DNA of 64,000 nucleotides from Apoda limacodes (lineage: Eukaryota; Arthropoda; Insecta; Lepidoptera; Limacodidae): NCBI GenBank assembly GCA_946406115.1, contig OX291545.1, forward strand, positions 13,654,001 to 13,718,000. The letters run 5' to 3'. The position numbers and the translations under genes were made by a program. Position 1 is the stretch's first letter. Every line of letters begins with the position of its first letter. Of the stretch, positions 9,859 through 20,297 are shown in pieces. The notes under the pieces were generated by a model. The model ran no database searches. It was not told where the DNA came from and saw only the letters and a program-made list of their open reading frames with translations.

Positions 9859-11957
9859 GATTGCACAACCGCGCGCAAAAAACCCCGGTCCGTCTCCTTA
9901 GGCTATTTTAACGCCAACGGTTTTCGAAACCAAAGAGAGGAATTATCGCAATTCCTCTCGTCCCAAAAACCGGACGTATTCCTCATCCAGGAAACGTTCC
10001 TAAAGCCCGCTGTCCGCACCCCTTCGATCGCGAACTATCGCACCGTCCGTAATGATAGAACTGCCTCCAATCTCGGAGGCACTCTCATCTATTACAGGCG
10101 CTCCCTGCATTGTTCCCCTATCGATCCTCCACCACTTACGAACTTAGAAGCATCCGTATGCCGCTTAGCGATCACCGGCCATCAGCCGATCATCATTGCA
10201 TCGGTTTATCTCTCTCCCTTAAAAGACTTGCTTGAGAGCGACCTTCAGTCCCTCTTAAATTTAGGCGACGCCGTCATTCTTGCCGGCGACCTAAATTGCA
10301 AGCATCGCCGCTGGAACTCTTCAGTAACTTCACGGAGTGGCAGACTCCTCGGCGATTTAGTTGACAGACTAAACTTTGACATCATCGCTCCCATGACGCC
10401 CACTTACTTTCCCCACAATACTCGGAATTACCCTAACGTCCTCGACATAGCACTTCTAAAGAATGTAAGGCTAAGCTTTCGCTCTATAGAGGTGCTTGAT
10501 GAACATGACTCGGACCACCGCCCTGTCCTCCTCCGATTAGGTTCCCCTTCGGACTCTCCTCCCGACACTAAAAACGTGACGGACTGGCATAAATTTGGGC
10601 AATTGTTCGAAAATCCCAGCTCGCCACATCTAGACTGCGTTCCCAACGTAATCTCTTCCGCGACCGACCTAAACGTAGCTATCGACTCACTCACTAGCCA
10701 CCTGGCCGCCACCGTTGGCGAGTGCTCAAGACAGGTGCCGGTTGGTGATTATCACCATCTAATCCTGCCTCAGCACATCAGGTCGCTAATGACTGAGCGT
10801 AACGCGGCCCGCCACGCACGCGATCGCGCTCCCACTATCGATAATAAAGCTCGCTTCAACGACTTACACCGCCGTGTAAGAACCGCTGTAGCCGAGCTCC
10901 GCGCCCAACGTTTCGGTGATCTGATGGAGAATATTTCTCCTGCTCACCAAGCTTATTGGCACTTAGCCAGAGCTCTAAAATCAGACACCGCCAACTCTTT
11001 CCCTCCGTTAACTCGTCCCAACAACGTTCCCGCGTTCAATGACGACGAAAAAGCGGATTGCCTAGCGTCTAGCCTCCAAGCCCAATGTGCCTTAAGCACA
11101 CAGCCGTTCGATCTCGACCACGTGCGCCATGGATGGTCGTTTGAACTTTCACGCTCATACCGAAATAGTCAGAGACCGAGCCGCTTTTTACCTCGGTCGT
11201 CTTTATCCCATGATAGGCAAGTACAGTAAGATGTCGCTTAGAAATAAGCTGAATCTTTACACAACTTGCATCCGCCCCATACTAGCTTATGCTAGCGTAG
11301 TCTTTGCGTTATCCAAGCGCAATCTCCACAAACTTCAGACCCTCTAAAACCGCACTGCGGACCTACACAGAGACTTCGAACTCCCCACGATTCCCCAATA
11401 TTTCAAAGACTTGGCAGTCCACTTTTTCGAGCGTGCGCAAAATCACCCGAATCGAGTTATTGTGCAATCCACATCTTACCATCCCCCCGATCGACCTCGG
11501 CACGGTCGTAAAACTATAGTTAGGCGGCCTCGGCACGTACTAACGGCCCCAGATGACGATCTTGCTGTCCGGATAGCGAGATTAGTCTCTACGACCTCCC
11601 CGAATAGGGCCTCCCTCCAAACACGACGCCGACGTCCCCGGGTTCGTCGGCGCCCACAAGGATACACGAGGTATCAAAGAGTGCCGGGGAGCTTCTCGCC
11701 CCCACTCAATCGCAATCGTACCCGCGTAACGGGGAACTCCCCTCCTGGCGGTAACTCACCTTCGGGTTCGAGACTCACGCCGGTCGAAGGGACGCCCCCG
11801 AGAGCGACAACCCAAGCCGAGGCTTCCCCCGCGGGGAGCCCTTGAGCGTTGGGCGCTATATGGGCTGAGGCTCCTTCAGAGTCTCGCCCCAAAAAACCCG
11901 GTGAAGCAGTAATGGCTGCAACAGCCAACTGTATAGTCAGTTCAGAAAAAAAAAAAG
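9859..11957 (+). mobile_element. Jockey-type LINE with RT core deleted
   Basis: The endonuclease domain is readable from 9859 to about 10560: GYFNANGF, VFLIQETFLKP, GTLIYYRRSL, ILAGDLNCKHRRW (catalytic D/N) and a final SDHRPVLL. The linker continues to about 11128. There the frame jumps into RT C-terminal sequence (DGRLNFHAHTE, RPILAYASVVF). All RT fingers and palm, including YADD, are absent, so roughly 1 to 1.5 kb typical of the family is missing. A Pro/Arg-rich tail ends at TGA 11843-11845. A poly(A) run at 11946-11957 marks the 3' end. A reversed tail of the same family lies at 35041-35355. Confidence 0.85.
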
Positions 11958-12364
11958 ACTTGCGTGCAGCGAAGTGAGAGTAGCTCACTTCAAAGACTAC
12001 AATAAATATTTATACCTGAAAGCTCACTTTGTTTTCAGACACTAGTAACGACGGTTGCCGTTTTGTCTTACTTTCAAGTTTTATTAAATTAATATAGACA
12101 AAGAATGAATTTTCAATGAAATAACATATCTCGGAGTCATGTTTTATTATAATTAAAGAACAGTTTAACACAATATTAACTATTATAAGATTGTTTTATC
12201 ATCAGTATCTTTCTTTACTACAAAGTAAGTAATAGTATCTACTTACTTGCTAACTAATGTCTTTACATTAAATATATTCAAGGAAGAATTGGAGTTTTTG
12301 AAGTCATATAGTAAAGTAAATATATCTAGTTATAGCAATGTTAGCAAATGATTAAAAAAATTAA
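11958..12364. other. no recognised feature
   Basis: AT-rich spacer after the Jockey poly(A). No gene recognised. Confidence 0.35.
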
Positions 12365-12720
12365 AAAAAAGGTTTGCACTGGGAGTGCCGGCAGAAGTGA
12401 AAACATGAATATTAACGTTGTGCATTTTTGATATTTTGGAATGGTTAGGGAATAATTTTGCACGAATTGCTTTAATTTTATCAGTATAAAAGTACTATAC
12501 TTTTATGTGGTATAAAATACTATATTCATTTATTGCGCTATCGTACACAAACATGACAATTTATATTACATTAAAAATTTAACACTTCAGAACTTTCGCC
12601 GCACGGTAGAAAGAGAGGGGGATACTTCCTCTCCGTCTTACGAATTTTCGATCGGGTCACGTGACCTGACGCGAGTTTAAATTTTTTTACCCATCACAAA
12701 AAAAGTGCACAACTTTCACT
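12365..12720 (+). repeat. dispersed repeat sharing blocks with 53075-53490
   Basis: Begins TTTGCACTGGGAGTGCCGGC and contains CGTCTTACGAATTTTCGATC and AAAAAGTGCACAAC. The same blocks recur in the same order at 53075-53490. No coding potential or termini could be defined. Confidence 0.55.
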
Positions 12721-13150
12721 TCAATAATACATACATATTCCGTATTGTGGAGCGGTACCTGATATCTTTCTCGCGTTTTTCAATATTGACTATATAAGTA
12801 CTAAGTAATGTCATGTATGGTTAAGAGAAGAAACAGAAATATTTTTTTTAAGTTTCGAATTGGGAACGCTCTACAATGTTCTAAAAATTGACGCTTTCTA
12901 TAGCAAGCACAAAATTTCTTTTTTTTACTTTGTCTTTCAGTCGCTCGGTATTAGTATAAACTATTTATCTAAGTTACCTAGGTAGATAGGTGCAGTCGGG
13001 GTGTAACGGGGGTTAACAAGCGATTTTCGACCTAGACCCCAACTGTTCATTTAATAATTTGGGACCTTAGATAAGGTTTTAATATATGAACTATAATTAC
13101 CTATATATAATACGTTTTATAAAGAATTTTCGAACGAGGGACACATTATA

Positions 13151-13443
13151 TTGTAGCCCCTACGTACTCTCCGGGTTGTGAGAGAGCGTTGTTGTGATTT
13201 TGAAGCATTTCCGCCTCAATTCTGTCCATTTTGTGGCGCCACTGTCGTGTACATGTGGTTAAGTCAAACGAATGCTCCTGCTCACTGTCTACTTACCAGC
13301 GTGCACCATTTCTTTTCGTCATTGCGTCGTTGGATTTTGTCGGCATCGGTTCCGCCTCGCAAATTGCAATCAGTTACGGAATTAAAATATCGGTATTAGT
13401 TTAGAATAAAGTGTTTTTTTTAAGTCCCCGTCATTCTGTAACA
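13151..13443 (+). mobile_element. possible solo LTR-like segment
   Basis: Runs from TGTAGCCCCTACG to TTCTGTAACA (TG...CA), with an AATAAAG about 40 bases before the end and GC content above the flanks. No second copy and no target duplication was seen. A promoter-like host segment is equally possible. Confidence 0.22.
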
Positions 13444-14141
13444 GACAATAGTTAAGCCGTTTAGCGTTGCTTTCGCAACAGACTATTCTCTAGAGAACCG
13501 TGGAGTCCCGTGGAATGTCGTGTTCAAAGACTGCGGAGAAGAAGTGCGAATCCCTCAAATATGGGCCGGCCACGCTAGCGCCGCACCCGCTCCAGCAGCA
13601 TCGCAACAGTTTAGCTCGCCAACCATGTCAAGCTGGCGACAGACCACATCCGCGCTACAGTTACCACGACGTCACTCCTGTCGGACACGCCAAGTGCGCG
13701 TCGAGAATAAAACGTGGCAAACGAGGTTTTATTCAATTGAGTGCTCAGGTGAGTACTTTCACTGATTTTATCAGTCACTCTGTAGCTTTAGTTACCGGTT
13801 TTCAAACGTTTCTTACGATTCGTCTTCGGAGGGCAATTCCTTCCCTAGTTTTTTCTGTGACTTTAGAACTTTTCTCAAGGATAAGAAAAGTTGCAAAGCA
13901 GAAAAATTTAAAATTTGCATTACATACGTAATTTAAATTTTACGTTTCTATAGCAGAAATAGTCGGATATATCTTATCTTGATGGAAATAAAATTTAAAA
14001 ATCATATGGCCGCCCTATGTTATAGGAAATAGAAACAAATTATGATGATCATGTTCTTTCTTAGCGTTTGATGTAATTTTTGAAGAAATTTTGCCCACAT
14101 ATGCCTTTTTATAGTCATAGTAATCTTACATAATATTTAGA
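13444..14141. other. GC-shifted unassigned sequence
   Basis: 13500-13760 is GC-rich and open in two frames, ending at CAGGTGAGTAC, which resembles an exon/donor boundary. Neither translation resembles a known protein. The rest, to 14141, is AT-rich. Confidence 0.3.
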
Positions 14142-14201
14142 TTTTTTTTTTTATACCACTAAGGTGGCAAACAAGCCTACGGTCCGCCTGATGGTAAGCG
14201 G

Positions 14202-15871
14202 TCACCGTAGCCTATGGACGCTTGCAACACCAAGGGCATCACTCGCGCGTTGCCGACCCTTCAGAAATCTAATAACTTCTTTTTTGAAGAACCCCATACT
14301 GTAGTCCTTAGAGAAAACCTTGGCAGGGAGCTCATTCCACAACTTAAGCGTTCGCGGGAGGAAGTTTCTCTGAAACCGCACTGTACGCGACCATTTCGGT
14401 TCCAAAGTGTGAGAATGAATTCCCTGCCGATGGCGAGCGGTGCGATGGTAGAAAGTAGCCGTGGGTATCATTTCGAACAATTCCTCAGAACACACCCCAT
14501 TGTACAAGCGGTAGAACACACACAGGGAGGCAAAGTCTCTCCTCAGACTTAGGGGCTCGATACCGCAAGTGAGTTTGGGATTGTCGACAATTCTCACAGC
14601 CCGTCGTTGAACCGAGTCAAAAGGGCCAAGCTGGTATCCGGGTGCACCCGCCCAGAGATGGCAGCAGTACTCCATATGGGGCTGGACTTGCGACTTGTAA
14701 AGCAGCAACCTTTGCCCCGACGTGAAGTACTGCTTCGCTCTGTTGAGTGCACCAAGTTTTTTGGACGCCAGCTTTACCTTGTCTAGCAAGTGATCTCGGA
14801 ACTAAACATCGCTGGAGATGTGAACGCCAAGGATCCCAATGCTCTTGGAGATAGAGAGGGGAGTGTTCTGGAATTGTGGGATTACAGTAAATGGGGTTCT
14901 CTTAGCGGTGAACGCGCAGACTTGTGTCTTTGAAGGGTTGAATCGGACCAAGTTTTCCCGTCCCCAGTCAGAGACCTTGGACAGACCGATCTCGATTTGA
15001 GACACAAGTTCTTCACGTTTTTCCTCCACAACAGAACGAGGGATGCTTGCACGGCCCGTGTAATAAGCGTCTCCAGTACTGTCATCTGCATAGCAATGTA
15101 TGTTGTTGATCTCCAACATATCATTGATGTGCAGTAGAAACTGCGTAGGAGACAGCACAGAGCCTTGCGGGACACCAGCATTAATGTCCATGCTATCAGA
15201 GCAACTACCGTCAACTACGGCTCGTATGCGTCTGCCGGACAAAAAGCTAGCCATCCATTTGCACTAACCCTCGGGCACTCCGTAAGATGGCAACTTCGAT
15301 AGAAGACCCCGGTGCCAGACCCGATCGAACGCCTTCGCTACGTCTAGGCTACATGCCAATGCCTCCCCCTGACTCTCAATGGCTAGTGCCCATCGGTGTG
15401 TGAGATACACAAGAAGGTCACCAGTGGAGCGACCGTGGCGAAAGCCATATTGACGGTCGCTGATCAGGTCATGTTTTTCTAGGTATCTCAAAAGCTGTGT
15501 GTTGATCACACGCTCCATCACCTTGGAGAGGAGAGAGGTAATTTGGGCACTGGGTGCACATTCGCAGTCTTCCATGAAGACGGAAATTGCATAGTATGGT
15601 AGGAAAGCGCGAAGAGGCGCGTGAGTACAGGACATAACTCAGGAGCACACTGCTTAAGCACCACTGCTGGTATACCGTCTGGCCCACTCGACTTATAAAC
15701 GTCTAGGGAAAACAAAGTCTGCCGGACCTCTCGCTGTGTTATAGAGATTTTCGGCATGGTCTTACCGCACCACGGTAAAGTAGGTGGTACAGCGCCTTTG
15801 TCGTTCATATTCGAGTTGGAGGCAAAGAGACTGCCCAATGGATCGGCTTTCTCTTTTGCACTATGGGCCAA
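14202..15871 (-). pseudogene. reverse-transcriptase part of the 14-kb LINE
   Basis: In order on the minus strand: a DVYKSSGPDGIPAVVLKQ finger block, QYGFRHGRSTGDLL, SLDVAKAFDRVWH (first catalytic Asp), GVPQGSVLSPTQFLLHIND, HCYADD (catalytic YADD) and SDWGRENLVRFNPSKTQ. After a stop and short shift comes the C-terminal RHRQGIHSHTLEPKWSRTVR segment. The pieces sit in three or four frames separated by single stops or indels. Catalytic motifs are retained although the reading frame is broken. Confidence 0.88.
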
Positions 15872-16126
15872 GTCACCATCGGTCTTTTGCAGTGGTGGTA
15901 ACGACGACTGGCAGAAGTTCCCCTCGGCAGCTTTAGCAAGCGACCAGAAAGCACGACTCCCAGAAGGATAGTTCGCAAGTCGCCCACCTATTTTGCCGAT
16001 GAATTGTAATTTTGCTCTGGCAGTTGCTTTCTTACTGAACCTCGAGGCAGCATTTAATTTGCGTTTTAACTCAGAAATATTCGGATCTTTATTATAACGA
16101 GCCGTGGTCCAAGCCTCATACGCAGT

Positions 16127-17125
16127 TTACTTAAGAATTTTAGCTTCTCTGCAAGGCCTATTAAACCACGGTCGTTTTTTGACGCCGGCAGCTACTCGCA
16201 GGTTAGGAATGAAACATTCCATACCAGCGAGGATTGTCTCAGTGACTGCGGCTGCGCAGACGTCAGGTTCTTCTGAGCTATAGCAGATCTGCCTCCACGG
16301 GTACGATGCATAGAATTCTCGCAATCCATCCCAGTCTGCCGACTTATAATGCCACACACGACGCCAATTAGTTGGCCCAGAAGGATCAGGTTGTGTGCAT
16401 GACATTTGAGTCCGGACGAGACAGTGGTCCGAGGAGCCAAGAGGCGCATCCACTGAGACGGAGTATCCATCCGGACGTGTAGTCAGCAGAAGGTCCAGTA
16501 AGGAGCTTGTATGGTCCTCTATATCTGGTATTCTCGTTGGAGAAAGTACCAGCTGAGAGAATCCATAGGTCAGAGCAAATTCATGAGCAGATATCCCTGC
16601 ATAGTTATTGGTTCGAGAACTGAGCCACTTACGATGGTGGGCGTTAAAGTCTCCCAAAATAACTAATTCTGCTGTAGGATATTGCTCTAGAACTTTGTCA
16701 GTCGTCAAACTCAGGTGCGTGAAGAGTCGAGTTACGTCCGTGTCACCGCTATGAGACCTGTATAGGCACGCATAGATACGAGTGTGGCCCCCATGATCTA
16801 CGCGCACCCACAATATCGACAGGTCCCTGTCTTCAAGGCTATGAAGTCGGCGACAGCAGATATCCTCCCGGACGAACATACATACACCGGCACGATTCAA
16901 AAAATTGTGCTCGAGTTTGTAGCCGGGATAATGAAGGTATGATGTGTCGGCCGGGCAGGATATCTGCGTCTCCGTTAGAAAGAGGATGGTCGGCTGCGCA
17001 GTCTCGAGGTGATAGTGGACTGCATTAAGATTTGCGTGAATACCCCTGATATTGCAAAAATCCACATTGTATGTGGATGCAGTAGCCGCTGTAAAAACTC
17101 TTTTCCTTTTTCTATTTCTGGCCAT
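16127..17125 (-). pseudogene. endonuclease part of the 14-kb LINE
   Basis: 332 codons open from ATG 17125. APE-type endonuclease motifs: DFCNIRGIHANL, TILFLTETQ (catalytic Glu), VILGDFNAHHRKW and SSDHCLV (catalytic Asp-His). The frame ends early at a TAA where related elements continue into the RT linker. A linker sequence continues beyond the stop. Confidence 0.88.
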
Positions 17126-17770
17126 TTTATGTAAAGTTACTTAGACCAGGGATGAGGATTCACTGCACAGACAGATTAGAAGACAAAAAGGTGCGGTACT
17201 AAGACTGCCGAAGCTCAACACAGATGATACGGTTGCTGGCACAGAGGGCGGAAGGGCCCCTGATCCCCTTCTGTTGTAGTAGCCGGGTCCACTCCGGTCT
17301 CCTTCTCCGGCATGACTACCACTTCAGAGACTTTACACAGGCTGGCGGATCAGCCTCCCAGGGCGGAGATTAAGTGACCCCTGGGTTCGGGAACCCGTTC
17401 AACCTGCGGGCGGCCAGCGGTCAGCCGTTTCATCAGGTCTCCCTGACCGCCGAACCAGCACGCCGCGTCTACGCCGAGCAATGACAGCGATAAGCTCCAC
17501 CGGTCCCCCGCTCTCCGCGCAGCGAATCCTCAAAGAGAGCTCTGGCAACCTTACTCACCGCCAGGAACACAGCACTACTCAATGTTAGTGTTATTGTGGC
17601 CGCGGTTTTCTGTAAGGTGGAGGTACTTCCCCAGTTCGGGCCGCTCATTCGAGCAAGTACTCGCTATGCCCCGCTTTATTTGTCGGGGCAGCTTATTCGA
17701 GCGAGTACTTGCAGTGCCCTACCTCTCTTCATTATTGGCCTAAAATCTAAGGTAAGTCGGTTATTGGTAT

Positions 17771-18384
17771 GAGATATTAGTTAGATATTAGTTAGTTAGT
17801 TAGTTATAACCTTTGACATCTTACAAGTTTATGTTGAAAATTGTTGAAATTCTGATAAAATACGGGTTTTCTGTAATGACTGAGAATAATTTATTTAGTT
17901 TTTTTCACTGACTACGGCTGAGTTCAAGTTGCAATGCCATAATCAATAAATACTTGTAAATTTGTTTCAATTATGCTAGATAAAAAACTACCTTCAACCG
18001 AGTAGTAACTTATGTCTAAAATCGTGCTAGGAACTCGTGTTAATGAGTACAATTCCCGAATGTTCTTTTTAGAGTTCCGTAGCCAAATGGCAAAAAACGG
18101 TACCCTTATAGATTCGTCATGTCTGTCTGTCTGTCCGTCCGTCCGTAAGCCGCAGCCACTTTTTTCCGAAACTATAAGAACTATACTGTTGAAACTTAGT
18201 AAGTAGATGTATCCGTGAACCGCATTAAGATTTTCACACAAAAATAGAAAAAAAACAATAAATTTTGGGAGTTCCCCATACTAAGAACTGAAACTCAAAA
18301 TTTTTTTTCATCAAACCCATATGTGTGTGGTATCTATGGATAGGTCTTCAAAAATGATATTGAGGTTTCTAATATCATTTTTAC
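17771..18384. other. spacer with an AGGGTTCCGTA-family fragment
   Basis: A repeat of TTAG units lies at about 17785-17805. 18060-18215 carries GAGTTCCGTAGCC and a (TGTC)n/(CGTC)n run typical of the same family as 8645-9046. No gene recognised. Confidence 0.5.
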
Positions 18385-18730
18385 AGGAGGGTCAAGTCCC
18401 TCCTAGCGTTATTAACTGTAGAAAGTTTTGTGATCTGGCCCTATTTCTTCCAAGACGGTAAAGTACGTCCTAGAGAGACTAAATTTTATGATTTTGTGCC
18501 CGTTTGTCCAGGAGGGTAAAGTCCCTCCTAAGGAGACCGAGTTTAACAGGTTTTGTATTCTAGCCGTGCATTCTTCCAGGAGGGTAAAGACTCTCCTAGG
18601 AAGGCTCAATTTAACGACTGATCAGAGCTTGCACTCTTCCAAAAGAGTAAAGTCCCTCCTAGGCAGACTTAATTCGACAGTATCTGTATTCTAGCCGTGC
18701 ATTCTTCCAGGAGGGTAAAGTCCTCCTAAA
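18385..18730. repeat. about 65-bp minisatellite with a hairpin in each unit
   Basis: Six units begin near 18385, 18452, 18510, 18578, 18642 and 18709. Most carry AGGAGGGTAAAGTCCCTCCT, whose halves AGGAGGG and CCCTCCT are complementary around TAAAGT. Linkers share TTTGTATTCTAGCCGTGCAT. The second and fifth units are the most diverged. No coding function is apparent. Confidence 0.85.
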
Positions 18731-19995
18731 ATTTACCAGAAGCGTCGAATACAGAGGAAATCCTCTACCAAAATGACACTAGTTTTCATACGATGTTCGT
18801 GAAACTTTTCATGAGATTGACCTATCTGCCTTCGAGCGAGCTCATAAGGTCCTACGATGTGTGAAGACCACCAATACCGACAGGTTCAATATTGCATTGC
18901 ATTTAGCCGACCTCCCACCGGGTATCCACCGTCGACTATCGAGCAATCGAAACTGGAAGCACTGATTTGGGGCACAGATTATATAATACTATACTTTTGG
19001 GGACAGAGTTTCTTATGAAAAACTGAACGGAAGAAAATCTCGCTTTTGTTCTCATATCAGCTTGAGTTATATGGTAAATTTAGTACATCAATATGATTTC
19101 CATCTTATGCTATGTAATTTCTTTATTTTCATGCTTATCAACGTTAAAAGGGAAGCAAGGCAGAATTATTGAAACGGTTCCACCATGGCACAATTTATTA
19201 TTGCGTTGTAGCGATTTTTCTATAGGCTCAATATTTTTTACGATAAGCTGTTAGACCATTAGTGTTAACTTCTAGAATTATTTTCGGTCCAGGTTTCTCT
19301 ATTACATTCATTCCGTGACTTTTTTTTTTGTTTACACGGATGGACCCACCGAAAATACTTAGCTAAAAAATAATTATTGCACCATCCGAATATGAAAATG
19401 AGTACCGAGTTTTGGTTACGCATAAAGTCCCGTCCCTTGCATCTGATGATATGGAGTCAAATTTGGTATTATTTTCCAACTGAACACGTTGTATCGCTGG
19501 TGTGAAAAATGTAATGTAAAATACTACAGGATACCGGCATTAAAAGCCGGCACAGCTACTGATCAACGGTCATTATTACATTTGTTACATAAGTTCCAAT
19601 TGGATATTTGGAACATCCAAATACTTCTATCGCTTTAATTAATGTTAACTTGACCCTCTGTAGTGTCGCGTAGACTGTCAGCAACATACCGTTCAATCGC
19701 CTGCCAATCTCATTCAAGCACTGTAGCCCGTACTCTATACGCTCTGAGCTTACAGTCTAACACCTAAGAAAACTACTAGTCTATATACATATTATTATAT
19801 TATCACTATTTATGTTTTATTTTGTTTTTGTGTGCAATGAATATCTTTATTTGAATTTTCAAAAATCATTGAAAAGGGTTAAAATTGATACGTAATTTAA
19901 GATAAATATAATAAAATAATTTAAAAAAATCCCCACAGCCTGGAGAGAATTCCAGCACCACAATATGGATTGTAATAATAGGTAAAATCTTTCTA
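18731..19995. other. intergenic sequence beyond the RSPH10B 3' end
   Basis: Includes a diverged coding-like patch at 18820-18980 and an ATTATATAATACTATAC phrase repeated near 54340. An AATAAA on the minus strand at 19856-19861 is the best RSPH10B poly(A) signal. Otherwise nothing recognised. Confidence 0.4.
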
Positions 19996-20297
19996 TTATC
20001 CTTTAGCTTTATGTCCGATTGGGGCAAAATGTATATCTAAGTGATTAATTTGAAAATCTTCTTGCCACCTGATTTCTTCGTCTTTAAGCCTTATACTTTC
20101 TTCAGTACACGCAATAAAAGCTTCAAAGAATTCAAAGAAATTCATCTTTATGTCCAGATCTAATATCTTTTCCTGACTATATATCTGTGGAAATATATGT
20201 GTAAATATTTTTATGACCGCTTTGCATGATAAGTTGCCGAAGTTGAAAAGTTTTAGGTTTGGTCTTTGTTTAGCAACTTCCTCAGGTACTTCTTTGT
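19996..20297 (-). CDS. RSPH10B: RSPH10B exon 8, C-terminus
   Basis: 302 bases from CTTTCAG to TAA 19998-19996, residues 692-791. MNFFEFFEAFIACTEESIRL matches the LEFFEALLSFAF segment of the family. The long coiled C-terminal extension of vertebrate RSPH10B is absent. It lies 10.3 kb downstream of exon 7 because of the LTR element in intron 7. Confidence 0.88.

Larger units (their letters stand above)
14142..17770 (-). mobile_element. nearly complete Jockey/CR1-type LINE, minus strand
   Basis: From right to left: a GC-rich 5' region (17770-17130) with a twice-repeated GAGTACTTGC/CGCT block, then an apurinic-like endonuclease ORF, reverse transcriptase, RT C-terminus and a 3' UTR. The UTR ends in the hairpin CCACCTTAGTGGT and a T-run (poly(A) on the element strand) at 14142-14152. 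Frameshifts and stops break ORF2 at about 16127, 15520, 15264 and 14802, so it is inactive. At least nine shorter copies of its 3' end lie in this window. Confidence 0.9.

Noticed and set aside
13500..13931. 143-codon plus-strand ORF as a host gene
   Set aside because: No recognisable motif, two overlapping frames are equally open, and it lies next to a possible LTR-like segment. Kept only as unassigned sequence.
18385..18730. CRISPR-like array of palindromic repeats
   Set aside because: Units are tandem with similar linkers, not unique spacers, and the sequence is from an animal nucleus. It is a minisatellite.
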